From: Lachnospiraceae bacterium | GTDB lineage: Bacteria > Bacillota > Clostridia > Lachnospirales > Lachnospiraceae | Assembly: GCA_009774345.1 (NCBI GenBank) | Contig: VSNR01000117.1 | Coordinates: 1 to 13,881 of the forward strand | Direction of reading: 5' to 3' | DNA length: 13,881 nt | Shown: positions 1 through 6,707 of the stretch, in pieces | How the letters are laid out: every line of letters begins with the position of its first letter | How positions within the stretch are numbered: the stretch's first letter is position 1 | Position numbers and translations under genes: made by a program | Notes under the pieces: model-generated | Database searches by the model: none | Told to the model about the DNA's origin: nothing | The model's input: only the letters and a program-made list of their open reading frames with translations

Positions 1-31
1 TATCTGGAATGAAAAATTTTGTAAAATTATT

Positions 32-59
32 TTCTTTTTTTGTCGAAATATGTTATACT
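32..59 (+). promoter_or_regulatory. Extended -10 promoter of the GH25 gene
   Basis: The -10 hexamer TATACT lies at 54-59 and is preceded by TG at 51-52, giving an extended -10 element. A -35 box is weak (TTCTTT at 32-37 with a 16-base spacer), as is common with extended -10 promoters. Transcription would start near 66, inside the inverted repeat that follows. Confidence 0.55.
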
Positions 60-61
60 GG

Positions 62-103
62 CTAGAGCATGTTTGAATAATGCTTTTTTCAAATATGCTC
101 TAG
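62..103 (+). repeat. 16-bp inverted repeat at the transcription start
   Basis: The left arm 62-77 (CTAGAGCATGTTTGAA) and right arm 88-103 are complementary at 15 of 16 positions, separated by a 10-base loop (78-87). The repeat starts 3 bases after the -10 box, so most of it would be the first structure of the GH25 mRNA. It could be a 5' stabilising hairpin, a repressor operator or a dispersed palindrome. There is no T-tract after it that would make it a terminator. Confidence 0.75.
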
Positions 104-153
104 GGAACTATGAATATTGGTATAACAGGGAAAGGACGAGGAGAGAGGAAGTT

Positions 154-1185
154 ATGAAATTTTTGCTACATAGGAAAAATGTGAGATGGAAGGCACTCTT
201 GATGGCAGTGGTCATTTTGATATCTGTAGCGGTGCCCAAGATCACGGTGCAGGCGGCGCCAAACGAGGTGGCACAGGCGGCGCTGGGCGTGGATGTTTCG
301 CGTTATCAGGGCGTGATTGACTGGAATCAGGTGGCAGCCTCCGGGGTACAGTTTGCAATGATCCGGGTAGGATACCGCACACAGACGACAGGAATTTTGA
401 ACGAGGACCCATATGCAAGGTATAATTTGCAGGAGGCGCAGAGGGTTGGCATAAAGGTTGGTGCCTATTTTTTCTCCGCCGCAGTGAACGAGGCAGAGGT
501 GGTCGAGGAGGCTTTGTTTACGGCAAACCTGATCGACAAGTACCAGATAACATTTCCCGTTGCGTATGACTGTGAGGGCTTTCGAAATGCGACGAGCAGA
601 CAGTATCTGCTGGGAAAAGAGGTGCGGACAGCACTGGCAGTCCGGTTTCTTGACACCATCGCGGCAAGGGGGTATACGCCTATGTTCTACGCGTCCAGAA
701 ACGAGATGACAGACAGCAGGGACTGGGATATGAATATCCTGAATAAATACAAAGTGTGGGTGGCGCAGTATCCTGAGCAACCGTTTCCGATCACGCCGGC
801 AAGCAGTTATGCGGGCGTACAGGCAATGTGGCAGTACACAAGCAAGGCGGCAATCCCGGGTATCGCCGGCAATGTTGACATGAATGTTTCCTATTTTAAT
901 TATGATGGAATTGCGGCGGCAAAGGATCCCAGTGGTGCGCCTGTAGTGAGCGCTGCGAATGCTGCAAATGTGCAGTATCTGGATGTGAATGAGGTTGTGA
1001 CAGCCACCTCGACGGTGAATCTCAGGACGGTTCCCAACACAGACAGTCCGGACACCATTGTAGTGCCCATCAATCCGGGCGATATGATATTCCGCACAGG
1101 CATTGGCAATGACGGCTGGTCAAGAGTCCTGCTGAACAATCAGGTCTTATATGCATACACTTCTTATTTACAGAAAGTGATGTAA
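154..1185 (+). CDS. Secreted GH25 muramidase (lysozyme) with SH3-like C-terminus
   Basis: This is a glycoside hydrolase family 25 N-acetylmuramidase, which cleaves the MurNAc-GlcNAc bond of peptidoglycan outside the membrane. The ATG at 154 is chosen because a purine-rich site (GAGGAGAGAGGAAG) precedes it; an in-frame TTG at 40 lies inside the promoter. From ATG the protein is 343 residues. Residues 1-34 form a signal peptide with a basic N-region, a hydrophobic core around 14-28 and a likely cut after VQA. The GH25 domain spans about 43-255. It has the opening motif GVDVSRYQG (Asp47) and the catalytic DCE pair Asp139/Glu141, plus the closing WQYTS and VDMN motifs. Residues about 275-343 (VNLRTVPN..., DGWSRVL...) look like a bacterial SH3 domain that binds cell wall. 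It stands alone, before the scf genes. The family call is firm; whether it acts in growth, division or defence is not visible. Confidence 0.93.
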   Translation: MKFLLHRKNVRWKALLMAVVILISVAVPKITVQAAPNEVAQAALGVDVSRYQGVIDWNQVAASGVQFAMIRVGYRTQTTGILNEDPYARYNLQEAQRVGIKVGAYFFSAAVNEAEVVEEALFTANLIDKYQITFPVAYDCEGFRNATSRQYLLGKEVRTALAVRFLDTIAARGYTPMFYASRNEMTDSRDWDMNILNKYKVWVAQYPEQPFPITPASSYAGVQAMWQYTSKAAIPGIAGNVDMNVSYFNYDGIAAAKDPSGAPVVSAANAANVQYLDVNEVVTATSTVNLRTVPNTDSPDTIVVPINPGDMIFRTGIGNDGWSRVLLNNQVLYAYTSYLQKVM

Positions 1186-1187
1186 AA

Positions 1188-1209
1188 AATTTTTAAATAA
1201 TTAAAAATT
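1188..1209 (+). terminator. Weak AT-only hairpin after the GH25 gene
   Basis: A 9-bp perfect inverted repeat, AATTTTTAA (1188-1196) and TTAAAAATT (1201-1209), follows the stop codon. It has no GC pairs and no T-tract, so at best it is a leaky terminator. The next gene has its own promoter. Confidence 0.25.
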
Positions 1210-1219
1210 CAAATACCTC

Positions 1220-1248
1220 TTTTCGAATGTAAAAATATGTGATATACT
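1220..1248 (+). promoter_or_regulatory. Extended -10 promoter of scfA
   Basis: TATACT at 1243-1248 is preceded by TGA (1240-1242), an extended -10 element. A poor -35 match, TTTTCG at 1220-1225, lies 17 bases upstream. Transcription would start near 1255, leaving a leader of about 40 bases before scfA. Confidence 0.6.
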
Positions 1249-1296
1249 ATCGTAGATTGAAAAATTTTTAGAATACAATTGAAGGAGGCAATCGCT

Positions 1297-1443
1297 ATGA
1301 AACATATTAAGACATTGACAACCAGAGACTATAAAGAGTCTGTTAAAAAGGGTGGATGCGGAGAGTGCCAGACATCTTGCCAGTCTGCATGTAAGACATC
1401 CTGCACAGTAGGAAACCAGAGCTGTGAGAATACAGGCAACTAA
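1297..1443 (+). CDS. scfA: SCIFF ranthipeptide precursor (six cysteines in ~45 residues)
   Basis: The 48-residue product opens MKHIKTLTTRDY, the conserved SCIFF leader. Six cysteines follow at positions 21, 24, 28, 32, 36 and 43 in the family pattern, with the conserved core CQSACKTSCTVGNQSCEN (28-45). A near-consensus site AAGGAGG (1282-1288) sits 8 bases before the ATG. SCIFF peptides are nearly universal in Clostridia and are crosslinked by a radical SAM/SPASM enzyme through a thioether. In the homologue CteA the bond was reported, as I recall, between Cys32 and Thr37, and both residues are present here at the same numbers. The maturase gene follows at once. The role of the mature peptide is not settled; signalling has been proposed. 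No dedicated ABC exporter or protease is encoded nearby. Confidence 0.96.
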   Translation: MKHIKTLTTRDYKESVKKGGCGECQTSCQSACKTSCTVGNQSCENTGN

Positions 1444-1466
1444 AGTTGCAGGCAAGTAAAGTTGCC
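1435..1466 (+). repeat. Tandem 16-bp duplication over the scfA stop codon
   Basis: The 16-base unit GGCAACTAAAGTTGCA (1435-1450) is followed directly by GGCAAGTAAAGTTGCC (1451-1466), identical at 14 of 16 positions. The first unit carries the scfA TAA stop. Each unit can also form a tiny hairpin around TAAA. Confidence 0.7.
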
Positions 1467-1494
1467 AGTCATAAATTTATGAATTGTCAAACAA

Positions 1495-1526
1495 CGAGTA
1501 GGAGGGAGAGAAATCCCGCCTACTCG
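1495..1526 (+). promoter_or_regulatory. Intercistronic 13-bp hairpin between scfA and scfB
   Basis: Left arm 1495-1507 (CGAGTAGGAGGGA) pairs with right arm 1514-1526 (TCCCGCCTACTCG) with one A-G mismatch, around a 6-base loop. The sequence after it (ATTGTGTGTAATG) has no T-tract, so it is not a standard intrinsic terminator. It would protect the 3' end of a processed scfA mRNA or reduce read-through into scfB, favouring excess peptide over enzyme. The role is inferred; the structure is read directly. Confidence 0.7.
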
Positions 1527-1559
1527 ATTGTGTGTAATGAGTGTGGGAAGGAATTAAAA

Positions 1560-2939
1560 TTGATACATCAGTATAAAAACAATGGATACAATATCGTTTT
1601 GGATGTCAATAGTGGTTCTGTGCATGTCGTCGATGACCTTGTTTACGATGCGATTGCTTATATGGTGGACCACCAGCTCGGACAGGCCGAGCAGTCTGTG
1701 GCATACGAGGCGTTAAAAGAGAAATTTTCAGACAGCGCGTTGTCTGAGATCGTGGATGAGATTTATGAGCTGAAAGAGCAGGGAATGCTTTTTACAGAAG
1801 ATATATATGAGAAGAGCATTGATGCGTTCAGGAACCGTGAGACGGTTGTCAAGGCGCTCTGCCTGCATATAGCACATGACTGCAACCTCAAATGCAAGTA
1901 TTGTTTTGCGGAGGAGGGAGAGTATCATGGCAGACGCGCGCTGATGTCTTATGAGGTCGGGAAGAAAGCACTGGATTTTCTGGTATCCCACTCAGGAAAC
2001 CGCGTCAACCTCGAGGTGGATTTTTTTGGCGGGGAGCCGCTGATGAACTGGCAGGTCGTGAAAGATCTCGTTGCTTATGGCAGAAGTCTGGAGGAACCGC
2101 ATCACAAGAAGTTCCGCTTCACGCTCACAACCAACGGGGTGCTGTTAAATGATGAAATCATGGCGTTTGCCAACAAAGAAATGGCAAATATTGTGCTGAG
2201 TATAGACGGCAGAAAAGAAGTCAATGACAGGATGCGTCCGCTTGCGGGAGGGCAGGGCAGTTATGACCTGATTCTGCCTAAGTTCAAGAAGGTTGCTGAG
2301 AGCAGAAACCAGACAAACTATTACGTGCGCGGGACGTTCACGCATTTCAACAAAGATTTTGCATCAGATGTCTGTCATCTGGCAGATCTGGGCTTTCAGC
2401 AGATTTCTGTGGAGCCGGTGGTGGCGCCGGAGAGTGCAGACTACGCGCTTGTCGAATCCGATCTTCCAGAGCTGCTTGCAGAGTATGACAAGCTCGCAGC
2501 CGAGATGATCAAACGGCACCGCGAGGGAAGAGGCTTCAATTTCTTCCATTTTATGATTGATTTAGAGGGCGGGCCATGCGTCTACAAAAGGCTGTCTGGC
2601 TGCGGCTCTGGGACAGAGTATCTGGCTGTGACGCCGTGGGGAGACTTTTATCCCTGCCATCAGTTTGTCGGGCAGGAGGATTTCCTGATGGGCAATGTGG
2701 AGGATGGCATTACCAGAACGGAAATCCGAGACCAATTTAAGACATGTAATGTATATTCAAAGGAAAAATGTAAGAACTGTTTTGCAAAGTTTTATTGCAG
2801 CGGAGGATGTGCAGCAAATTCTTACAACTTTCATGGAAACATCCATGATGCTTATGATCTTGGCTGTGAGCTTGAGAGGAAACGCGTTGAATGTGCAATC
2901 ATGATAAAGGCTGCTCTTGCCGGAGAAGATACAAAGTAA
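1560..2939 (+). CDS. scfB: SCIFF maturase, radical SAM/SPASM protein
   Basis: This cytoplasmic enzyme uses S-adenosylmethionine and iron-sulfur clusters to form thioether crosslinks in the SCIFF peptide. I place the start at TTG 1560: AAGGA (1548-1552) lies 7 bases upstream and the product then begins with IHQYKNNGYNIVLDVNSGSV, the family's usual N-terminus, giving 459 residues. The frame stays open back to 1446 through the hairpin, and an in-frame ATG at 1479 lacks a binding site. An N-terminal peptide-recognition region (about 1-90) precedes the radical SAM motif C108-x3-C112-x2-C115 and the FFGGEPL glycine-rich SAM site. The SPASM-type C-terminus holds Cys348, 366, 396, 404, 407, 413, 417 and 436, which bind auxiliary clusters. 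The gene lies behind its substrate and 15 bases before secDF. Function is firm; the start is moderately sure. Confidence 0.94.
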   Translation: MIHQYKNNGYNIVLDVNSGSVHVVDDLVYDAIAYMVDHQLGQAEQSVAYEALKEKFSDSALSEIVDEIYELKEQGMLFTEDIYEKSIDAFRNRETVVKALCLHIAHDCNLKCKYCFAEEGEYHGRRALMSYEVGKKALDFLVSHSGNRVNLEVDFFGGEPLMNWQVVKDLVAYGRSLEEPHHKKFRFTLTTNGVLLNDEIMAFANKEMANIVLSIDGRKEVNDRMRPLAGGQGSYDLILPKFKKVAESRNQTNYYVRGTFTHFNKDFASDVCHLADLGFQQISVEPVVAPESADYALVESDLPELLAEYDKLAAEMIKRHREGRGFNFFHFMIDLEGGPCVYKRLSGCGSGTEYLAVTPWGDFYPCHQFVGQEDFLMGNVEDGITRTEIRDQFKTCNVYSKEKCKNCFAKFYCSGGCAANSYNFHGNIHDAYDLGCELERKRVECAIMIKAALAGEDTK

Positions 2940-2954
2940 AGGAGTATACAGGTT

Positions 2955-5192
2955 ATGAAGAAAAACAAAGGTGTGGTTACGCTGATCGTGACAGTGCTTG
3001 TCATGGCAGCGTTAGGATTTGTGTCAATATGGGGTATTGGCACAGAGAAAGCTGGTTCAGCCGCAGGAATCAAGCAGGGGCTTGATCTGGCAGGCGGTGT
3101 GAGTATCACCTATCAGGTGGTGGGCGATGAGAATCCCTCCACAGAGGATATGGATGATACGATCTACAAGCTGCAACAGCGTGTGCAGGGTTACAGCACA
3201 GAGGCGCAGGTCTACAAGGAAGGGACAGACCGTATCAACATCGAGATTCCCGGTGTATCAGATGCCAACTCGATACTTGAAGATCTGGGCAGACCCGGTG
3301 CGCTGTACTTTATCGCACAGACAGATGCGCAGGGCAATCAAAATTATTCCTACACAGGGGCTGGTGCAACAGGATATTCGTTAAACAAGACGATTGAGGA
3401 GCTTCAGGCTGACGGAAGCATCGTGCTGGAAGGTACCGATGTCGAGGCAGCAGACGGCGGTTCAGGAAGCGACAGCCTTGGCAACAGCCAGTTTGTTGTA
3501 GACTTGGTATTTACAAGTGCCGGCGCATCGAAATTTGCGGATGCGACCACAAAGGCATTTGCCAACAATCAGTCGATTGGTATTTATTATGACGGAGATT
3601 TTATCAGTGTACCGAATGTAGAGGCGGCGCTCACGGACGGCAGGGCGCAGATCACGGGGATGGGAACTTTTGAGCAGGCAGAACGGCTCGCAAGCCAGAT
3701 TCGTATCGGCGGACTGAAACTGGAACTCGAGGAGCTGCGCTCGAATGTCGTAGGTGCACAGCTTGGCGAGGAGGCAGTGCGCACCAGCCTTCTTGCGGCG
3801 CTGATCGGATTGGTCATCATCGCTTTGTTTATGATCGTTGTCTACCGCATTCCGGGACTTGCCTCGGTGCTGGCATTGATAATTTATACCTGCCTGATCG
3901 TCATTTGCCTGAATATCTTTGAGCTGACACTGACGCTGCCGGGAATCGCCGGTATTATTCTCTCGATCGGTATGGCGGTGGATGCGAATGTGATCATCTT
4001 TGCGCGTATCAGGGAGGAGATCACGGTTGGAAAGACCGTCAGAAATGCGATTGACACAGGGTTCCAGAAGGCGCTCTCAGCGATTGTAGACGGGAACGTG
4101 ACAACGCTCATCGCAGCGCTGGTACTTGGTATCAAGGGGTCAGGCACTGTAAAAGGCTTTGCCTACACGCTTGGTCTTGGTATTGTGTTATCCATGTTTA
4201 CAGCACTCTTTGTGACCAGACAGATTTTAAAGGCATTTTTCGCGGTAGGACTCAAGGATGTGAAGTACTATGGAACGAACAAAGAAAAAGGAACGGTCAA
4301 TTTCCTTTCAAAGAAAAATATCTTCTTTGGATGCTCTATCGCTGTGATTGTTCTGGGCTTTGTATTTATGGGCATCAATGGCGCCACGACAGGCAAGGTG
4401 CTCAACTACAGCCTTGACTTTGTGGGCGGTACTTCCACAAATGTGACATTTAATGAGGATATGGAGCTTGCGGCAATTGACACCAATGTTGTGCCAGTGT
4501 TCACGGATATCACAGGGGACGGAGCAGTACAGGTACAAAAGGTAGCAGGCTCGAATGAGGTTATCTTTAAGACAAGAGAGCTTAACCTCTCAGAGAGAGA
4601 ACAGTTAAACAGCGCGCTGGTGGAGAAGTTTGGCGTGAATGAGGAACTGATCACTGCGGAGACGATCAGCTCAACCATCAGTTCTGAGATGAAAAATGAT
4701 GCGGTGATTGCGGTCATTATCGCGACGATATGTATGCTGATCTATATTTGGTTCCGCTTTAAGGATATCCGCTTCGCGGCAAGTTCTGTCGCGGCGCTGG
4801 TACATGATGTGCTTGTGGTTCTCGCGTTTTATGCGGTTGCAAAAGTGTCTGTGGGCAGTACCTTCATCGCGTGTATGCTGACGATCGTGGGATATTCCAT
4901 CAATGCGACCATCGTAATCTTTGACCGTATCAGAGAAAATCTCGGCACAATGCTGAAAAAGGATTCTCTCGATGAGCTGGTCAACCGGAGTATCAGCCAG
5001 ACACTCTCAAGAAGTATCTTTACATCACTGACAACGTTTATCATGGTTGCAGCACTGTATGTACTGGGTGTTACTTCGATCAAGGAGTTTGCGCTGCCGC
5101 TGATGGTTGGTATTGTGTGTGGTACGTATTCTTCTGTATGTATCACTGGCGCACTTTGGTATGTGCTCAGGACAAAAATAAAAAAGGCATAA
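2955..5192 (+). CDS. secDF: SecD-SecF fusion, Sec translocon accessory subunit
   Basis: This is a single-chain SecDF of 745 residues, an RND-family membrane protein that uses the proton motive force to help SecYEG release exported proteins. AAAGGAG (2938-2944) overlaps the scfB stop and lies 10 bases before the ATG. The SecD half has an N-terminal membrane segment (about 5-27), the periplasmic P1 signature GLDLAGG (Asp44), and a membrane bundle (about 275-425) with AVDANVIIFARIREE around Asp343. The SecF half begins about residue 450, with membrane segment 453-475, the LDFVGGTS motif (Asp488) and GYSINATIVIFDRIREN (646 on). In many bacteria secD and secF are separate; the fusion is usual in several Firmicutes. 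It follows scfB closely, a linkage widespread in Clostridia whose functional reason is unclear. Confidence 0.95.
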   Translation: MKKNKGVVTLIVTVLVMAALGFVSIWGIGTEKAGSAAGIKQGLDLAGGVSITYQVVGDENPSTEDMDDTIYKLQQRVQGYSTEAQVYKEGTDRINIEIPGVSDANSILEDLGRPGALYFIAQTDAQGNQNYSYTGAGATGYSLNKTIEELQADGSIVLEGTDVEAADGGSGSDSLGNSQFVVDLVFTSAGASKFADATTKAFANNQSIGIYYDGDFISVPNVEAALTDGRAQITGMGTFEQAERLASQIRIGGLKLELEELRSNVVGAQLGEEAVRTSLLAALIGLVIIALFMIVVYRIPGLASVLALIIYTCLIVICLNIFELTLTLPGIAGIILSIGMAVDANVIIFARIREEITVGKTVRNAIDTGFQKALSAIVDGNVTTLIAALVLGIKGSGTVKGFAYTLGLGIVLSMFTALFVTRQILKAFFAVGLKDVKYYGTNKEKGTVNFLSKKNIFFGCSIAVIVLGFVFMGINGATTGKVLNYSLDFVGGTSTNVTFNEDMELAAIDTNVVPVFTDITGDGAVQVQKVAGSNEVIFKTRELNLSEREQLNSALVEKFGVNEELITAETISSTISSEMKNDAVIAVIIATICMLIYIWFRFKDIRFAASSVAALVHDVLVVLAFYAVAKVSVGSTFIACMLTIVGYSINATIVIFDRIRENLGTMLKKDSLDELVNRSISQTLSRSIFTSLTTFIMVAALYVLGVTSIKEFALPLMVGIVCGTYSSVCITGALWYVLRTKIKKA

Positions 5193-5212
5193 GAAGATAA
5201 AAACATCTTTGG

Positions 5213-5240
5213 GGCTGCAGCTTCTATGCTGCGGCCTTTT
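5213..5240 (+). terminator. GC-rich hairpin with short T-run after secDF
   Basis: GGCTGCAGC (5213-5221) pairs with GCTGCGGCC (5228-5236), one pair being a T-G wobble, around a 6-base loop. Four T follow, then C. The T-run is short, so this is probably a partial terminator that lets some transcription continue into the traX-like gene 32 bases later. Confidence 0.6.
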
Positions 5241-5271
5241 CGGCTTACGGCTGACAGAAGGGGGGAACGAT

Positions 5272-5976
5272 ATGGATGGGACGGCACAGAAACGGTTTGG
5301 CATCTCAGCGGCTGTCCTCAAATGGATTGCGGTCGTTACGATGGTGACAGATCATTTTGCAGTGGCGGTATACCGGTGGATTCCGGGGTGTGATTACAAT
5401 GTTTATTTTATACTGAGAAAGATTGGCAGACTTGCCTTTCCAATCTATTGTTTTCTGCTGGTCGAGGGATTTTTCCACACGAGGAATGTGGCAAAGTATC
5501 TGAGGAACTGTTTTTTGTTCGCTTTGATCTCAGAGATTCCATTTAATATGGCAGTCTTTGGCGCGCTGTTCTATCCCAAGGGGCAGAACGTGTATTTCAC
5601 ACTCTGTATTGGCCTGTGTGCGCTGATACTTCTGGATAAGATCAAGCTGCGGCGGGAGTTCGGGTATATGCTGCTGCGGCTGCTAATCATCGCCGGAATG
5701 GCGTATGCGGGGGAGCGGCTGGAAGTAGATTACCATTGGAAGGGTGTATTGTTTATTATAATGTTTTACTATGTCAGAAATATGCAGGAATGGATACGTA
5801 ATGTAGCAGGAATCTGCGCATTTGCTTATGAATTAACGGCACCGCTTGCATTTGTGCCAATCCATTTCTACAACGGAGCGCGCGGCAGGCAGATGAAGTA
5901 TTTCTTCTATGCAGTCTATCCGCTGCATCTGCTGGTATTTGGCTTGATTCGGTTTGTTCTGACAGGGAAATTGTGA
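5272..5976 (+). CDS. TraX-family integral membrane protein
   Basis: The 234-residue product is a polytopic membrane protein of the TraX family, named for the F-plasmid protein that N-acetylates pilin. Chromosomal copies in Clostridia have no known substrate. ATG 5272 is chosen because a six-G binding site (5260-5265) lies 6 bases upstream; the frame runs back to a TTG at 5209 inside the terminator hairpin. Family features are the KWIAVVTMVTDHFA segment with Asp27-His28 near the N-terminus, GRLAFPIYCFLLVEGFFHT (52-70) and several hydrophobic helices to the end, with YPLHLLVFGLIRF near the C-terminus. It overlaps no gene but ends 11 bases before the thioesterase, so the two are probably cotranslated. 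The G6 binding site is unusual and matches the C-rich stretch of the candidate RNA at 8596-8726. Family assignment is good; function is unknown. Confidence 0.85.
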   Translation: MDGTAQKRFGISAAVLKWIAVVTMVTDHFAVAVYRWIPGCDYNVYFILRKIGRLAFPIYCFLLVEGFFHTRNVAKYLRNCFLFALISEIPFNMAVFGALFYPKGQNVYFTLCIGLCALILLDKIKLRREFGYMLLRLLIIAGMAYAGERLEVDYHWKGVLFIIMFYYVRNMQEWIRNVAGICAFAYELTAPLAFVPIHFYNGARGRQMKYFFYAVYPLHLLVFGLIRFVLTGKL

Positions 5977-5987
5977 AAGGAGTATCA

Positions 5988-6707
5988 ATGTATACATATG
6001 AGATGAATGCAGGTTACAGTGTGATGGATGAGTCCTTATGCATGACGGTGCCTGCGATATTGGATTGTTTTCAGGATGCAGCGATTTTTGAATCGGAGAA
6101 TGGGCGCATTAATGTCGAGTATCTTTACAGCAGGCATATTGCGTGGATTCTCAGCTCATGGCAGATCGTGATCGACAGGAGGCCCCGGTTGAATGAGCGC
6201 ATCAAGATTGCAACAGCGCCCTATGATTTTACAAACTATGTAGGATTTCGAAACTTTTCGGTCTGGGGTGAGGATGGAGCGCTGATTGTACGCGCGGCGT
6301 CTGTCTGGACATTGATCGACACAGAAAAATTGTGTCCAGTGAGACTGACGCAGGAGTTACAGGAGGGGTATGAGTTCGAGCCAAAGCTTGAGATGGAATA
6401 TGCGCCGAGAAAGATCGCGCTGCTGGGAGAGGCACAGGTACAAGACCAGTTTCGCGTCCGCAAATTTCAGATAGATTCCAACAAGCATATGAACAACGTG
6501 GAATATGTCCGCTACGCGATGGAGACGCTGCCGGAAGATGCGGCATTCAGGGAACTGCGGGTAGAATATAAAAAGGCAGCGCTGTATGGGGATGAGGTGA
6601 CCGTGGCAGTCCTACAGACACAGGGAAAACATCAGGTGGTGCTGCAAGATCGTGAGGGCGCTGTCTATGCAGTCGTGGAGTTTACGCTGGAGGGCAGTAC
6701 TGTATGA
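5988..6707 (+). CDS. Acyl-ACP thioesterase (FatA/FatB-type, double hotdog)
   Basis: This cytoplasmic enzyme hydrolyses acyl-acyl carrier protein to free fatty acid and ACP. The 239-residue product has two hotdog folds. The N-terminal half starts at YEMNAGYSVMDESL and includes a long helix (ILDCFQDAAIFESE) and the strand WILSSWQIVIDRRP. The C-terminal half, from about 145, holds the catalytic motif DSNKHMNNVEY with Asp163, Asn165 and His167. The ATG at 5988 follows AAAGGAG (5976-5982), which overlaps the stop of the traX-like gene; an in-frame GTG at 5973 is less likely. It ends in a 4-base ATGA overlap with recJ. Clostridial members may supply branched or medium-chain acids for membrane adjustment; the substrate cannot be read from sequence. 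Confidence 0.92.
   Translation: MYTYEMNAGYSVMDESLCMTVPAILDCFQDAAIFESENGRINVEYLYSRHIAWILSSWQIVIDRRPRLNERIKIATAPYDFTNYVGFRNFSVWGEDGALIVRAASVWTLIDTEKLCPVRLTQELQEGYEFEPKLEMEYAPRKIALLGEAQVQDQFRVRKFQIDSNKHMNNVEYVRYAMETLPEDAAFRELRVEYKKAALYGDEVTVAVLQTQGKHQVVLQDREGAVYAVVEFTLEGSTV

Noticed and set aside
40..153. 38-codon N-terminal extension of the GH25 protein from TTG 40
   Set aside because: It runs through the -10 box and the inverted repeat, and the ATG at 154 has a good ribosome site and starts a proper signal peptide.
166..780. 204-residue minus-strand reading frame opposite the GH25 gene
   Set aside because: It is a shadow of the plus-strand gene, has no ribosome site and no recognisable domain.
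1446..1559. Longer scfB starting at TTG 1446 or ATG 1479
   Set aside because: No ribosome site precedes either start; the region includes the intercistronic hairpin and tandem repeat, and the family N-terminus begins at the TTG 1560.
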